Source: Liolophura sinensis (lineage: Eukaryota; Mollusca; Polyplacophora; Chitonida; Chitonidae). From it: DNA of 64,000 nucleotides. How positions within the stretch are numbered: position 1 is the stretch's first letter; every line of letters starts with the position of its first letter. The notes beneath the pieces were generated by a model. It made no database searches. It saw nothing but the letters and a program-made list of their open reading frames with translations, and was not told the origin of the DNA. Below are positions 23,101 to 36,100 of the stretch, piece by piece. The stretch is from the NCBI RefSeq assembly GCF_032854445.1, contig NC_088303.1, forward strand, positions 5,215,501-5,279,500, given 5' to 3'. Position numbers and translations under genes: made by a program.

Positions 23101-26100
23101 TTTGTTAAACAACAAATGAAAATCATGGCATTTTGGGGGATGCCTTTCATCGCCAGTTGTTAAAAAGGAAAAAACAAATTATCAAGGGAAATAAATCAAG
23201 GTAGAGTTACACCTGTAAGTTACCTCCCGTGAAAAATTTAAACTTTTCCACTTAAACTATTTTTTTTTTTTGGGATCCGAAGTAAATTAAATGTTTCAGA
23301 ATCTGTGCCGTTACATAAATGTGTACCCCATCTGGTTTTCTCGTCTTAGACTGTGTTACTCCAGTGTACTGATCATAATGTTGCATTTAAATGAGCTTAA
23401 TTTACAAATTAATTTCGTAACAAATTTTTTGATAGAGGAAATGACATTTTACTAGGATCCTATGGATAGGTTGAAAAAAGGATTGATTTTTTCTTTCGAA
23501 AAACAAAAACATGCTGCCAAGCAGTGGTCCATTATTTTGAGGGCAATTGTTCTAAATGTAACTTTTGATAAACTCCAGATATAGCTGGAAGAGACCAAAC
23601 TGGTTCTTGCAGCTACACCAAGGCAGATAAAAATGAATTACAGAAGGAGACCTACAAGAGTCATGGGCGCTAAGGAAGTATGGCTAAAGAAAAATAGTAT
23701 TTACTACAAAATCTGAGTGGCTAAAGTCACTGGCTAAAAAAAATACTGACCCAGAGGAAGCCCTGCATAATGATATATCATTTATTTAATCGAGCCAAGG
23801 TCGGGTCAAAGAATGTGTTGTATTACAGAGGTCAAGGGCAGATATTTCTTGCAAAAGCAAGCGTACTATTCAATATACATGCATGCAAATAAGAGCATCT
23901 ATTATTCAGACTAAAAATATATTCTATAATTTGTACCATGGTATGTTTAAACTAGCCTTGAAAATGACAAAACTCCTGGAAAATGCCTGGAAAACTCCTT
24001 GAATTTCATTTTCATATGCCTGCACGAACCCTGTGATATCAAAACAACTCTGTGGGAGGAAGAGTCAGAATGGGGAGGTGGGGGGAGTCACTAAGCTGGT
24101 TCTTCATTCCCCTTAAGTTCATTTATAGTGTTATTTTCGACCATTTAAGGAAAATACATGTATGTCCCCCAAAAAGAGGGTAATAAAAAGATATAAAATG
24201 TGCCTGAAAAACGAAAGTTTGTGGCATAACTTTCTCCGTTTCCCTTATAACCCTTATTTTTAAGTGTTGCAGGTATCATTTAAACAAGTATTGCTGGGAA
24301 ATAATAAGATAAACCTAAGCAACAGGGGGTTTACCATTTCTGAGAAAGCATGCGTTTATTTTTGCTTGAAATGACTTCATTGTTGTTTTGGTGGTTAAGT
24401 ACACAAATGCTGTTAAGATTTTAAAAACAGGAATATTATTTTCAGGTCCGAGACTTCGTTGCCAACCCATTGCCTGAGAGTGTGATATCAAGGGAGATAA
24501 CCCTGCCTGCTAAACAGCCAAAACCTGCCACAGTTCCTCAGCCTTTTAACCTAGAGTTGGACAAGAGAGGAAAGAAAAGACAAGAGGAGTTCAAACACAA
24601 AGTATGTACCTAACCTTCACTTCCTTGATTACCCATTGCAAGTATCTATCCCAGCAGTTTGAAAAATTTCTGTGAAGTTGACTGGGTGAACAGGCCGTGT
24701 TGTAAACCCACAGTCAACAGGTTTGGTTTGCTCTCAATGCTTGTTGGTGACAATACGTGGTTGGAGATGGGTGTTTGGCAGTTAGCTCTGTCTAGTGTTC
24801 ATAGTGTGCATATCTATGCTAAAATTAAATCAAAACAATGGAAATCATGAATGCTAAGAGGTGGTGAACCTAACAGGTCGTAAAAAATAAGAAATAAATA
24901 AATGAATAGATAGTTGAGTTTAAGCTGATATATGGTATATCAATACTTTATTTCTTCATTTTTTTATTTTATTTTTGGTGTAATACCAGATTTACAGAGA
25001 ACTTTTATACACTTGTATACTGATTAAAACAAGTAAAAGGAGAAACTGATTTTTTTAAAAAATCGACCTATTGGTGACCTTGAAATTTAATAGCGCTTGG
25101 TTCCAACTGCCTGAAATTTTGTGAAGCAAGATTTCCTTTTTTGAAAATATTCTCTTTCTAAATGGCCACTGTTTTGTAAGTTTAAAGAAAATTGGTGCCG
25201 ATGTAAAACTGATGATCTTTGTGTGTTATCCAGGTTGAAGAAGAGGTGCATCATCTGAAAGAGTTGACCAAATTCAAAGCTCAGGACAGCTCTGTAATTC
25301 ACAAGGAACCATTTGTGCCAAAGAAAACTGGCAGGCAGTTATGTGGTAAGCTTGCGAAGAAATAATTAGCTTGAAAAATGTTTTTAATGGATTAATAAAG
25401 GCCATGAAATATTTCTTTTCGTAAACTTTTTCCAGCAGAAAACCATGAGTAAGTTGGACATTTTGCCAGATTCTGAGAGTTGTCAGAGATATTAAGCAGT
25501 GTGTCGAGGTTTGCTTGAATGGTAAGATATCCTTCTCAAAATCGACGTTTCAGCACTAAAATTAATATTTTATGACAATTATTTGCATCTAAAAATGTAC
25601 TTTTTGGGGAGAAATGGAATATTGTTTACCTTAGCCGTTCAGTGATGAAAGTTTGAGGAAAGCAGTTTGCTGTTTATGAATGAGTAGTTTGAGGGCCGTT
25701 ACAGCTTGTGCCAAGTGGCTTTCATGTGGTATATTGTGTTGTTGTAATGCTTTGTCTTTCAGATTCACGTTCCATCAAGTGGCTGAGAAATTTAAATGTC
25801 AGTTGTACATGTGACTTTTGATAAACATTCTGCCAAATTATTTGTGAGGTGGGAGAGAGTTAGGAATAATTACTTGACAAATGTTTAGTCATACTGCAAT
25901 CTTCTTAAAATAATTTAAAAGCAAATCTATCAAATGCATCTGTGATGTTCAAGCTATTTACAGTCAGTGTTCCGATTTTTTAAAACTTAGCTACACTTAC
26001 ATTTGGTTAGTTCATTTATTATATGGGTTTAATTTCCAAAAAAGGAAAAAATAAATAGCCATCAATAGATGGAGGTGATATATCTCTTTGTGCAAAGGCT

Positions 26101-26443
26101 AAATTTTGACATGTTTTTTTTTGTTTTTTTGCCAGACATTACTGAATTCCGGCTAAATACAGAGCTGCGTGCCAAGGCTCGTGAGAACTACGAGCAATGT
26201 AAGAAGGACCGCCAGATGTACATGGATGCGTGCCAGAGAGAGCAGGAGATGCGAAGGATGGATGAGGAGAAGGCAGCAATTTCTCAGATGAGACAGGAAA
26301 TGGTGCACAGAGCTAACCCTATCAGACATTACAAGGCCGTGGAGATTCAGGCATGCACCAAACCCATCACCCAGCCCCTCACCCCCAAACTGTGCACCGC
26401 CCGCAGACTACGCAGTAACACCGACAATAGCATTTCAAATTGA
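14194..26443 (+). CDS. TPX2: TPX2, spindle assembly factor and Aurora A activator
   Basis: Twelve coding exons: 14194-14299, 15257-15322, 16937-17036, 17755-18198, 18993-19290, 19959-20124, 20449-20596, 21191-21407, 21864-22139, 24446-24601, 25234-25345, 26136-26443 (2397 nt, 798 aa; human 747). Phases agree throughout. Residues 10-20 (YNCPQFVDFSN) match the Aurora A-binding start of human TPX2, and DAWN near residue 72 may stand for its second contact. Exon 4 encodes a Ser/Arg-rich basic stretch (about residues 92-238). FHFHTDKK, VVQPFNL, the KFEFHARPAPAKILE motif of the TPX2 family, VVEPFQFD and a charged C-terminal helix ending in MVHRANPIRHYKAVEI follow in the vertebrate order. The protein binds microtubules, is released from importins by RanGTP and nucleates spindle microtubules. 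The ATG at 14194 follows an acceptor at 14191, so a 5'UTR exon lies upstream. Confidence 0.96.
15359..15503. mobile_element. Short TIR element (MITE) in TPX2 intron 2
   Basis: Ends are inverted copies: GGCCACTTTCACAAAA at left, and TTTTGTGAAAGTGGGCC at right. GGTTCAGG occurs at 15351-15358 and again at 15504-15511, a plausible 8-bp target-site duplication of hAT type. Length 145 bp, no coding capacity. The AG at the TPX2 exon 2 donor is only 30 bp away. Confidence 0.75.
18247..18500 (+). mobile_element. SINE family A, copy 5 (TPX2 intron 4)
   Basis: Forward, near full-length copy starting GAGGCCTTCATGGCTGAGG, with B-box-like GAGTTCAAGTCCAGCTCATG and an end of AACACCAATTGAATAAATC. It begins 49 bp after the exon 4 donor of TPX2 and is in the sense orientation. 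Confidence 0.9.
22270..24033. mobile_element. Non-autonomous TIR element (hAT-like ends) filling TPX2 intron 9
   Basis: The left end reads CAGGGTTCGCACAGTC followed by AAACTCCTTGAAAGTGC; the right end reads CTCCTTGAATTTCATT..GCACGAACCCTG. Outer ends are inverted copies (CAGGGTTCG) and inner repeats of CTCCTTGAA type sit at both sides, as in several animal hAT families. A matching 8-bp target duplication is not evident. Inside are two direct copies of a roughly 230-320-bp block (22676-22912 and 22914-23232), each starting with a SINE A tail (GGGGATAAGTGAAATATTC). No transposase remnant was seen. Confidence 0.6.
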
Positions 26444-27640
26444 AACTGTCTGTATCCCTGGTTATGTTTGCGTTTTAGTACAGGGGTCATTTTTTAATGT
26501 TCACAGCATGGTTTCTGGTGTTTGTCAGTTCATCACATCATTTTACTATGTACTCAGTATTTTATAGGTATGTCTTTATAGTGAGTCCAGTTTCTTCCAC
26601 CTATAAAACTGATGGTGATTTGTATAGAATGAAAAATTCTTGAGTGTGACATTTAAACAACAGTCAAATATATTAATGTCTTACAGAGTTATTCAGCCAA
26701 ACCCAATCTGATATTGGTCCAGGACTGCTTGTTCAAAATGGACACTCTTGTCCAGAATTTAAAGAGACTATTCAGAATCAGCATATACATGTAAACAAAC
26801 AAATTTTTGCTGTTATTTTAAATAGAATAGACCAACCTTTCACAAAATACCAGTCTCATCTCTGCACGTTAGCATTCAAAATTGGTGAATTGGTTCCTAA
26901 AATTTATAATGTGTATCTTCTTGATTAAAAAAAAAAAATGTGGATAAAAGCGATACTTGTATACCTTTGCAAAGATCTTTTGCCAGGCATTACAGAATAA
27001 TGGTGCGGTATTGCCACTTTTAGGTGCTAGCAGGTATGCTTTAGGTGTTTATAGTGGAGTGGAATTTATTTACTGGTTCAGCAGTAAAATTGGACTAAGC
27101 TATCCTGGCCGTTTGAGCAGATTTTTTAAGGTAACAAGGCATTGCATGAAGGCAGGGTGGTGCGCTGTAGGTATACATTTTGACGTTTACCATGTGTATC
27201 AGTTTTATCAGTAATTGGAAAGCAGATGGGTAACTTCATTGTAATGGGTTGTTTCTTTCATGTTTGATATATTCTATATGGCTGCTGAGAAAAGAAATAA
27301 TAATACATGAATGCACATCCCTCATTAGCAACATCTTGTGATACCCTAGTTGGTATGTATGAATTATATGATTGTACATGTGTATTTGTACACAGTGTAC
27401 TAGTACTGTGAAATGATTCTTAATTGGCACTTTATCTTGTTCTTAATTTTGTTAATGTAACATGATCCACTCTCCATATGTACTAGTACTGTAAAATGGT
27501 TCTTAATTGGCACTTTATCTTGTGTTCTTAATTTTGGGTATGTAACCTGATCCACTTTCCATATATGGTATCAACTGCCTTTCCTTTCCAGCAGTTCAGT
27601 CTGAACAGTTCACATTTATGATGTTTATAATAAATGATGT
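26444..27640 (+). other. TPX2 3' untranslated region (probable)
   Basis: Non-coding after the TPX2 stop. The hexamer AATAAA at 27629-27634 is a candidate poly(A) signal. A segment with TACTAGTACTGTRAAATG occurs twice (about 27398 and 27480), a short direct duplication of about 80 bp. Confidence 0.5.
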
Positions 27641-28087
27641 TTAGGCAAATCTTGTTTAGATTTCATTGAATGAGAATTAAATATTCCTCAGATGAATGTT
27701 TAACTGACTGCAATCTGAGGATTTCTTACTGCCATGTAGCACATGTCCACTCAAGTCCACTTCTCACTGGTTCTTTGTGAATTTTTATCTAGTGCAGATC
27801 TGTGGATAAAAGTTCAGCTTAGTGACAAGTGAAAATACAAGACAGGGTGACCTCAACAAGTCGATTGATTGATTGACATTTAAACGTTGCACTCACATAT
27901 TTCACTGACACAATGACAGTCAGTTTCACAGGCTGAGTAAACCACCTTGGTCAAGTGCCTGATGACACAAGCTGCTTTACCTCGGACTTGTGACAAATAT
28001 TTCGTCTTCAAAGGGAGTTCCATGTGTATGCAGTATTATGGAACATGTACATATGTTGGTAATGTCATGGTCTCCTGTCTCCTGTTT

Positions 28088-28340
28088 GGGGCCTCCGTGG
28101 CCTGGATGTTAGTGTGCTAGTGCAGCATACTGACCCAGGAGCCTTTCATCACTGCAATCGCTGTGGGTTCAAGTCCAGCTCATGCTGGCTTCCTCTCCAG
28201 TCATACATGGGAAGGCCTGCCAGTAAACGGTGCAAATTGTTGTGAGTTTCCCCAGCCTAATGTCCTCGAACCACAACGTAGGCTGCCGTTGTATCACTGA
28301 AATATTCTTGAGTACAGCGTAAAACACAAATCAAATAAAT
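28088..28340 (+). mobile_element. SINE family A, copy 6
   Basis: Forward, near full-length copy from GGGGCCTCCGTGGCCTGG to AAAACACAAATCAAATAAAT. It has GTGGGTTCAAGTCCAGCTC as the B-box-like part and lies downstream of TPX2. Confidence 0.88.
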
Positions 28341-29240
28341 ACTGTCCATTTTGTCCACCTCAGAGATGAGAGACGCGGTGAAACCTGGGTCGGTTTATAC
28401 CATACCTCGCCTGTAGGAGACACAAAGTTCTGAAACCGTGAATTTGGAAATTTACAGTAATTATTACGCACACACAGCATCAGCAATGGAACATCCCCAT
28501 TTTATCATTGTGCTTTAAATGAATGTAAAACTTCAGGACAATACATGCTGGACTTTCTGAGATACCACTCCCAATATTTTGTTTTAACATTGATTTTGAT
28601 TCACAAAGTTAGGAATTCAGCGATTTACAGTATTTATTATGTATACACTGGATCAATGATGGAATATCCCCCTCATGTTATTGTGCTCTACATTTGTGCA
28701 AAACCGGAGCTGAATAAATGCATTGCTTGCTGACTTGTGTTCTATGCAGTACTCAAGAATATACGGACGTCAACGCTCAGGAAGTACAGGTGAGCTGAAA
28801 ATGGTGCTTGCTGCTGCCTTGCTTTGGCACGATTCTTCAGTGGCAGCAGCGTTTTGGCAGGATGGACTCCATGTATGTACACCCCCCAATTTTCTCTTCA
28901 TAAGACTGAAAAATTGTACATTAACATATCTACACACACATACTGTCTCATTTTTCGGGGCATCATTATATGTGTTTGTTTATGCAAATTTCTATGAGAA
29001 CGCAGGGGATTATCATGTTATCTGTATTGCTCACTCTTTTATTGCCTTTATCGAAAAATCCAGACATCATATCCACCAATTTATTTATTTAATTGGGGTT
29101 TAATGCCACACTATGTCACTTATATGACGGTAGGCATCAATATGGTGGGAGGAAACTAAGCAAAGCCCTAGGCAAACCCACGATCATCCAAAGTTGCTGA
29201 CACCTGCCCTCATGACGACTGGAGAGCCTGTCCACATAGT
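28341..29240. other. Intergenic sequence with a partial family A SINE
   Basis: No gene seen. A diverged, reverse family A fragment at about 29079-29200 shows TTATTTATTTAATTGGGG at left and GGTGGGAGGAAACTAAGC within. Confidence 0.55.
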
Positions 29241-29244
29241 GACA

Positions 29245-29680
29245 GCACACCAACACCAAGGTGAGCTCTGCATACGGTGCATGACAGGAGTGACTTGAAC
29301 CCATAGACCGCAGTCCCTACCCTTTGTTCATGACAGGACTGACTGCAGTCCCGACCCTTCAGGCTTGAACCTGCAGACTGCAGTCCCCACCCTCCAGGCT
29401 TGAAGAGGCTGGCTTGAACCTGCGGGTGGAGGTCCCCACTCTTCAGGATTGAAGAGGTTGGCTTGAACCTGTGGACAGCGGTCCCCACCCTTCAGGATTG
29501 AAGAGGCTGGCTTGAACCTTCGGACCGCGGTCCCCACCCTTCGGGCTTGATGGGGCTAGCTGGAACCTGTGGACTGTGGTCCCCCACCCTTCGGGCTTGA
29601 TGAGGCTAGCTGGAACCTGCGGCCTGCGGTCCCCACCCTTCAGGCTTGAAGAGGCTGGCTTATACTTGGTCTTGTAGTCC
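29245..29680. repeat. Minisatellite, 49-50 bp unit, about 8 copies
   Basis: Unit contains GGCTTGAACCTGYGG, a GTCCCCACCCTTCAGG block and TTGAAGAGGCT. Several overlapping minus-strand frames stay open across it (up to 92 codons), encoding repeats of the SSLKGGDR type. I treat these as repeat translation, not genes. Confidence 0.88.
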
Positions 29681-30191
29681 TGGCCATTCATTCAAATGAC
29701 TTTAAAATTGTTGTTTTGTATGTTATGTGGTCAAAATTTGCTGGGCAACATACATTCTGGGTAAGTTATTATACAACAAATTTCAGCTAAAACAACAAGA
29801 AGGAACATACCAAATTTTGCGATTGAAATTTTGACTTAAGTCTAAGATCGCTTTGTGATCCCAGGGTCTGGTGCAGATTTCACAAAACTGTTTTTCGAAA
29901 TTTATAAAGAAAATTTTAAAATTTATTTTTGGATTATAGAACTTGAAACTATGAGTATCTGATAAGTAATGTATGTTAATGCAGATGTACATATATTACA
30001 AGTTTCATACCAAAAACCAATCATTAGGCCTGTGCTGTCTTAAATTATGATATATTTATTATATGATACATGAAAAATTACTATAAAGCGGAGTTTATAG
30101 TAAAATAAAAAAATATATGCCCCAAAAAATGAGAATTTTTTTCTTCATTTTTGAGTCATATTATATATTTCTGAATAACATTCTGAAATGA

Positions 30192-32332
30192 CATCACTGA
30201 TGAACATACTGGGAACACATGACCAGGCTATCACCTCCAATTCTATGGTTGGTCTTGATCACTGATGAACATACTGGGACCGAATGACCAGGCTATCACC
30301 TCCAATTCTATAGATGGTCTTGATCATTGATGAACATACTGGGAACACATGACCAGGCTATCACCTCCAATTCTATAGATGGTCTTGATCACTGATGAAC
30401 ATACTGGGACCGAATGACCAGGCTATCACCTCCAATTCTATAGATGGTCTTGATCATTGATGAACATACTGAGAACACATGACCAGGCTATCACCTCCAA
30501 TTCTATAGATGGTCTTGATCATTGATGAACATACTGAGAACACATGACCAGGCTATCACCTCCAATTCTATAGATGGTCTTGATCAATGATGAACATACT
30601 GGGAACACATGACCAGGCCACCACCTCCAATTCTATAGATGGTCTTGATCAATGATGAACATACTGGGAACACATGACCAGGCTACCACCTCCAATTCTA
30701 TAGATGGTCTTGATCAATGATGAACATACTGGGAACACATGACCAGGCCACCACCTCCAATTCTATAGATGGTCTTGATCAATGATGAACATACTGGGAA
30801 CACATGACCAGGCTACCAGCTCCAATTCTATAGATGGTCTTGATCAATGATGAACATACTGGGAACACATGACCAGGCCACTACCTCCAATTCTATAGAT
30901 GGTCTTGATCAATGATGAACATACTGGGAACACATGACCGGGCTACCACCTCCAATTCTATAGATGGTCTTGATCAATGATGAACATACTGGGAACACAT
31001 GACCAGGCCACCACCTCCAATTCTATAGATGGTCTTGATCAATGATGAACATACTGGGAACACATGACCGGGCTACCACCTCCAATTCTATAGATGGTCT
31101 TGATCAATGATGAACATACTGGGAACACATGACCAGGCCACCACCTCCAATTCTATAGATGGTCTTGATCAATGATGAACATACTGGGAACACATGACCA
31201 GGCTACCACCTCCAATTCTATAGATGGTCTTGATCAATGATGAACATACTGGGAACACATGACCAGGCCACCACCTCCAATTCTATAGATGGTCTTGATC
31301 AATGATGAACATACTGGGAACACATGACCGGGCTACCACCTCCAATTCTATAGATGGTCTTGATCAATGATGAACATATTGGGAACACATGACCAGGCTA
31401 TCACCTCCAATTCTATGGATGGTCTTGATCAATGATGAACATACTGGGAACACATGACCGGGCTACCACCTCCAATTCTATAGATGGTCTTGATCAATGA
31501 TGAACATATTGGGAACACATGACCAGGCTATCACCTCCAATTCTATGGATGGTCTTGATCAATGATGAACATACTGGGAACACATGACCAGGCTATCACC
31601 TCCAGTTCTATAGATGGTCTTGATCAATGATGAACATACTGGGAATGCATGACCAGGCCACCACCTCCAATTCTATGGTTGGTCTTCATCATTGATGAAC
31701 ATACTGGGAACACATGACCAGGCTATCACCTCCAATTCTATAGATGGTCTTGATCAATGATGAACATACTGGGAATGCATGACCAGGCCACCACCTCCAA
31801 TTCTACGGTTGGTCTTCATCATTGATGAACATACTGGGAACACATGACCGGGCTACCACCTCCAATTCTATGGATGGCCTTGATCATTGATGAACATACT
31901 GGGAATGCATGACCAGGCCACCACCTCCAATTCTATGGTTGACCTTCATCAATGATGAACATACTGGGAATGCATGACCAGGCCACCACCTCCAATTCTA
32001 CGGTTGGTCTTCATCATTGATGAACATACTGGGAACACATGACCGGGCTACCACCTCCAATTCTATGGATGGCCTTGATCATTGATGAACATACTGGGAA
32101 TGCATGACCAGGCCACCACCTCCAATTCTATGGTTGACCTTCATCATTGATGAACATACTGGGAACACATGACCGGGCTACCACCTCCAATTCTATGGAT
32201 GGCCTTGATCATTGATGAACATACTGGGAACACATGACCAGGCCACCACCTCCAATTCTATGGATGGTCTTGATCAATGATGAACATACTGGGAACACAT
32301 GACCAGGCTACCACCCCCAATTCTATGGACGG
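30192..32332. repeat. Satellite array, 65-bp unit, about 33 copies
   Basis: A long regular array with unit TGATGAACATACTGGGAACA, CATGACCAGGCYAYCACCTC, CAATTCTATAGATGGTCTTG. Two variants (GACCAGGCCACC and GACCGGGCTACC) alternate over much of 30560-31370, giving a 130-bp higher-order period. Toward the right end variants with AATGCATGACC and CTATGGTTG appear in larger blocks. There is no long ORF. It lies between the 3' ends of TPX2 and PSMG2. Confidence 0.95.
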
Positions 32333-32579
32333 TCTTGGGTTTCCCTTGGCCTCTGCCCAGTTTCCTCCCACCATAATCACATGTTTACATGGCCTATTGC
32401 CAAACACTTTTTATCACCTTATCTAAGATATTTATTTATTTGATTGTTGTTTTAATGTCGTACTTTGAGCCAATGAGAGAAACATGAAATTGTTTTCTAG
32501 CTGTGGATTGTTGCAGAAAGACTGGGGTAACAGTCTTGTTCCAATTAAAATCACAATGAGCATTAGCACAAACTTATGA

Positions 32580-33120
32580 TTCAAGATATGCTGTAACTTA
32601 GGATAAGCCTATGATTTAAAATAAACTTATGGCCCAAGATACACTTGTAACTGAGTATGAGCTTATGGTTCAGAATAAGCTTATGGCTAAGGATACCCTT
32701 ATAGCGGAGTGTGAGCTTATGGTTCAGAATAAGCTTATGGCTCAGGATACACTTATAACTGAGTGTGAGATTATGGTTCAGAGTAAGCTTATGGCTCAGG
32801 ATACACATGTAACTGACTATGAGCTTATGGTTCAAAATAAGCTTATGGTTCAAGATAACCTTGGAACTGAGTATGAGCTTATGGTTCAGAGTAAGCTTAT
32901 GGCTAAGGATACCCTTATAGCTGAGTGTGAGCTTATGGTTCAGAATAAGCTTATGGCTCAGGATACACTTATAACTGAGTATGAGCTTATGGTTCAGGAT
33001 GAGCTTGTGGCACAGCACACAACTATGGTTCAGGATGAGCTTGTCACAGGATGATCTTTAGCTTAGGATGAGCTAATAGCTGAGTACATGCCTAGGGTTC
33101 AAGATTAGCTCATGGTTTAG
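32580..33120. repeat. 18-bp-based repeat in the PSMG2 3' flank, open on both strands
   Basis: Units of 18 bp such as GAGCTTATGGTTCAGAAT and AAGCTTATGGCTCAGGAT, grouped in threes to a 54-bp period, run up to 19 bp before the PSMG2 stop codon. Because the unit is a multiple of three, frames stay open on both strands (141 codons plus, 145 codons minus). The translations are pure repeats with no known domain. On the minus strand this is probably PSMG2 3'UTR. Confidence 0.88.
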
Positions 33121-33138
33121 GATGACTTGGCTGTGAGA

Positions 33139-36100
33139 TCAATGGAACAGCATTGGGTCAGCTTGGTTTCCAAATGTCAATCTCCATGAACTAGGAATTT
33201 TCCACATGGGCGATCTCTGCCCTTCTGATGTCTCAGATGCAGATGGCTCCTGAAATGTGAATAATTTCATGCAATTAATTCTCTTTAAGACATATTTTTA
33301 GATATATCTGAAGACAACCATTTTGTACTAAATACAGAATGTGGTCATATGTAGTACATATGTAAATACATATGTAGAACATCTTCACATTTTTACCATC
33401 CTAATAATTTTAATTAGAAATGGAGCCATTAATTAGCATGAATAGCTAAATTCTAATAAATACATATAACCTGGATGACTCCTTCAAAAAATGTGCTAAT
33501 TTAACAAGAATATTTTATTTCTCTGCTGGCAATCAGACTTTAATATGGGTAAGGGAAACCGAGCACACCAAGACAGACATGGCTGCACTCTGCCAGCTGC
33601 CAATTCCACAAAGTGAAATTTGAGTACGGATTGATACAATTTCCTACTGGAAATACTGGCTCAACTGAGACGGTAACTTGTGACTTTGGCTTCCTAACCC
33701 TGCCCACCTACCAGCAGCTGGCATAGTTAAGGTGCTGCAGGCACCGGAGATGACACCTTGCCCAGTCACAGTGTACTAACACCAGCCTAGCTATCTGTTA
33801 AGGATAAATGTTGAGCAAGGGAAATTGTTAATTATAAAGTCTTCAGGAATTACCAGATTTGGATATACACCTTGGTTCCTTGTTCTGAGGCAGGTCATCT
33901 ATCCCTCTCCCAACACAGCAAGCTAACTATACAGTACAGATATGAAATAATGTCATGTGGTGATGACTTACCTGCTGAGGTAAAACTTATAGATATTGAT
34001 TGATATGATGACTTATCTGCTGAGGTGAACCTTGTAGATATCAGTTGATGTGATGACTTACCCACTGAGGTAGAACTTGCAGAAATTGGTTGATGTGATG
34101 ACTTACCTCCTGAGGTAGAACTTGTAGATATTGGTTGATGTAATTAGCTAATTGTACTGCATCTGGAGCATTATCGCCCTCTGCACAGAATGTCAAGACC
34201 AGTAACACCGCCACATCATTGTAACTGAAAATAAACATGAGGAAATGTTCCAAGAATAGCCAAGATGTTTTGGTTTGATTGTCCTGCATCATCAGCATCA
34301 GTAATTTTTCACTTAATGTCATACTATGTGATGACTGCCAATGTCCTATGGGGGAATAAAATCACCAATATTTTGGAAAGATCATCTGCCAAACTTTTCC
34401 ATGTGTGACATATGTCATGCTGATTAATAGTGCAAGTCATCTCCAGTACACTTCAGAGGAATCTTAAAAATTTCCATCTGGGAATGGTATTGAAGCAATA
34501 CATCAGCTTACCTAGTGAACGAAAGGTAAGCGCCTTAACAACTCTGCCATGACATGCATACACATCAGCATGCGTTTTAATGTTGTACAGTACTTAAGAA
34601 TATTTTGCTTATATGACATTGGTGAGAGGGTGGAGGAAACAGGGTAGAGCTCAGAGGAAACATGGCATATTGCCAAGTACATGTACCTGTAAACAGAATT
34701 AAAGGTACGCTCTATACGCTCGCTTTGCATCACTATCACCACTGAAGAAGCTTGACTTTAGGAGCCTATGCAGCGCATGTTGACTTGCTTAAACAGTCTC
34801 ACCACAGGTCTTTTCCTGCAGAAGTATTTAAACCACATTCGGCAATAAAATTGCTTTAGGTCTTATGCATACTTTAGATAGAGAATTTATGTGCATAAAG
34901 TATTATTAGAAACCAAGGCTGCGACAGAGTTTTTGTGTTGGGGACACTGGGATGTCTGACATGTAGAAGATCCTAAAGAATGAGAGATCCATTGGTCAGA
35001 GTCACAAACAGATCATGTGTGGTATTGATAAAATAAGTGATCCATTGGTCAGAGTCACAAACAGATCATGTGTGGTATTGATAAAATAAGTGATCCATTG
35101 GTCAGAGTCGCAAACAGATCATATGTGGTATTGATAAAATAAGTGATCCATTGGTCAGAGTCACAAACAGATCATGTGTGGTATTGATAAAATAAGTGAT
35201 CCATTGGTCAGAGTCGCACACAGATCATGTGTGGTATTGATAAAATAAAATAAGTGATCCATTGGTCAGAGTCGCAGACAGATCATGTGTGGTATTGATC
35301 AAATAAGTGATCCATTGGTCAGAGTCGCAAACAGATCATGTGTGGTATTGATCAAATAAGTGATCCATTGGTCAGAGTCGCAAACAGATCATGTGTGGTA
35401 TTGATAAAATATACCATTAACATTGCAGCACTTGCAGACTGACAAGTATTTTATAGACAAATGGTCAACACTGGAGGTCTTTATAAATGCAGACGCAGAT
35501 AAATAATTAGAAGGAGAATAGATCTGGAATTATGGAGGCCATGTGTTGACTCAGGCTACCTGCCTTGGTAAATACACAGTGTGAGAACAGACGTATATCA
35601 GTGTATTATGTAATAAACACACACAAACAAATATGCTGTATTTCACCTGAATGTTGTCATCAAAGCATGTTCAGGCTTTGTGCTTCTGAAAGTGCATTTT
35701 TACCTACCAAACATTAGGTGAAATACAACAAATATATGTAGCTTACCAATCCTCAAAAAGTGCCTTAGCAATGCCTCCCCCAGGGATATAGACTGACTCC
35801 TGACCTCTAGTGTCAGCCTGGTCTATAGACGACGGTGCAGGAAAAGCTATCCTCTTCTCTAAGCACTTCCACTGCAGCTTTTCCCTCACCAAATTGTCCA
35901 ATCTATCTGTCATCTTTGGAGAAGCTAAGTATCTTTGCTGAGAACTGAAACATTGAGAGAACCTACTTATTTATTTGTCTATTACCTGCTTCAAAGAAGA
36001 TGTCTTCTGAAATTTCGTGCATTCAATTTTGGAGATGATAGAGACAAAAGGAAGTTTTTTAAAAACAATTTCTCACCATGTGCTGATGTGGCAGAAATCA

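Noticed and set aside
32581-33054. 141- and 145-codon frames on opposite strands
   Set aside because: Both follow from an 18-bp repeat unit that is a multiple of three; pure repeat translation.
35935-35941. CTCAG at 35941 as the PSMG2 exon 5 acceptor
   Set aside because: It would put a stop in frame; the TTTCAG ending at 35945 keeps the frame and the family sequence.
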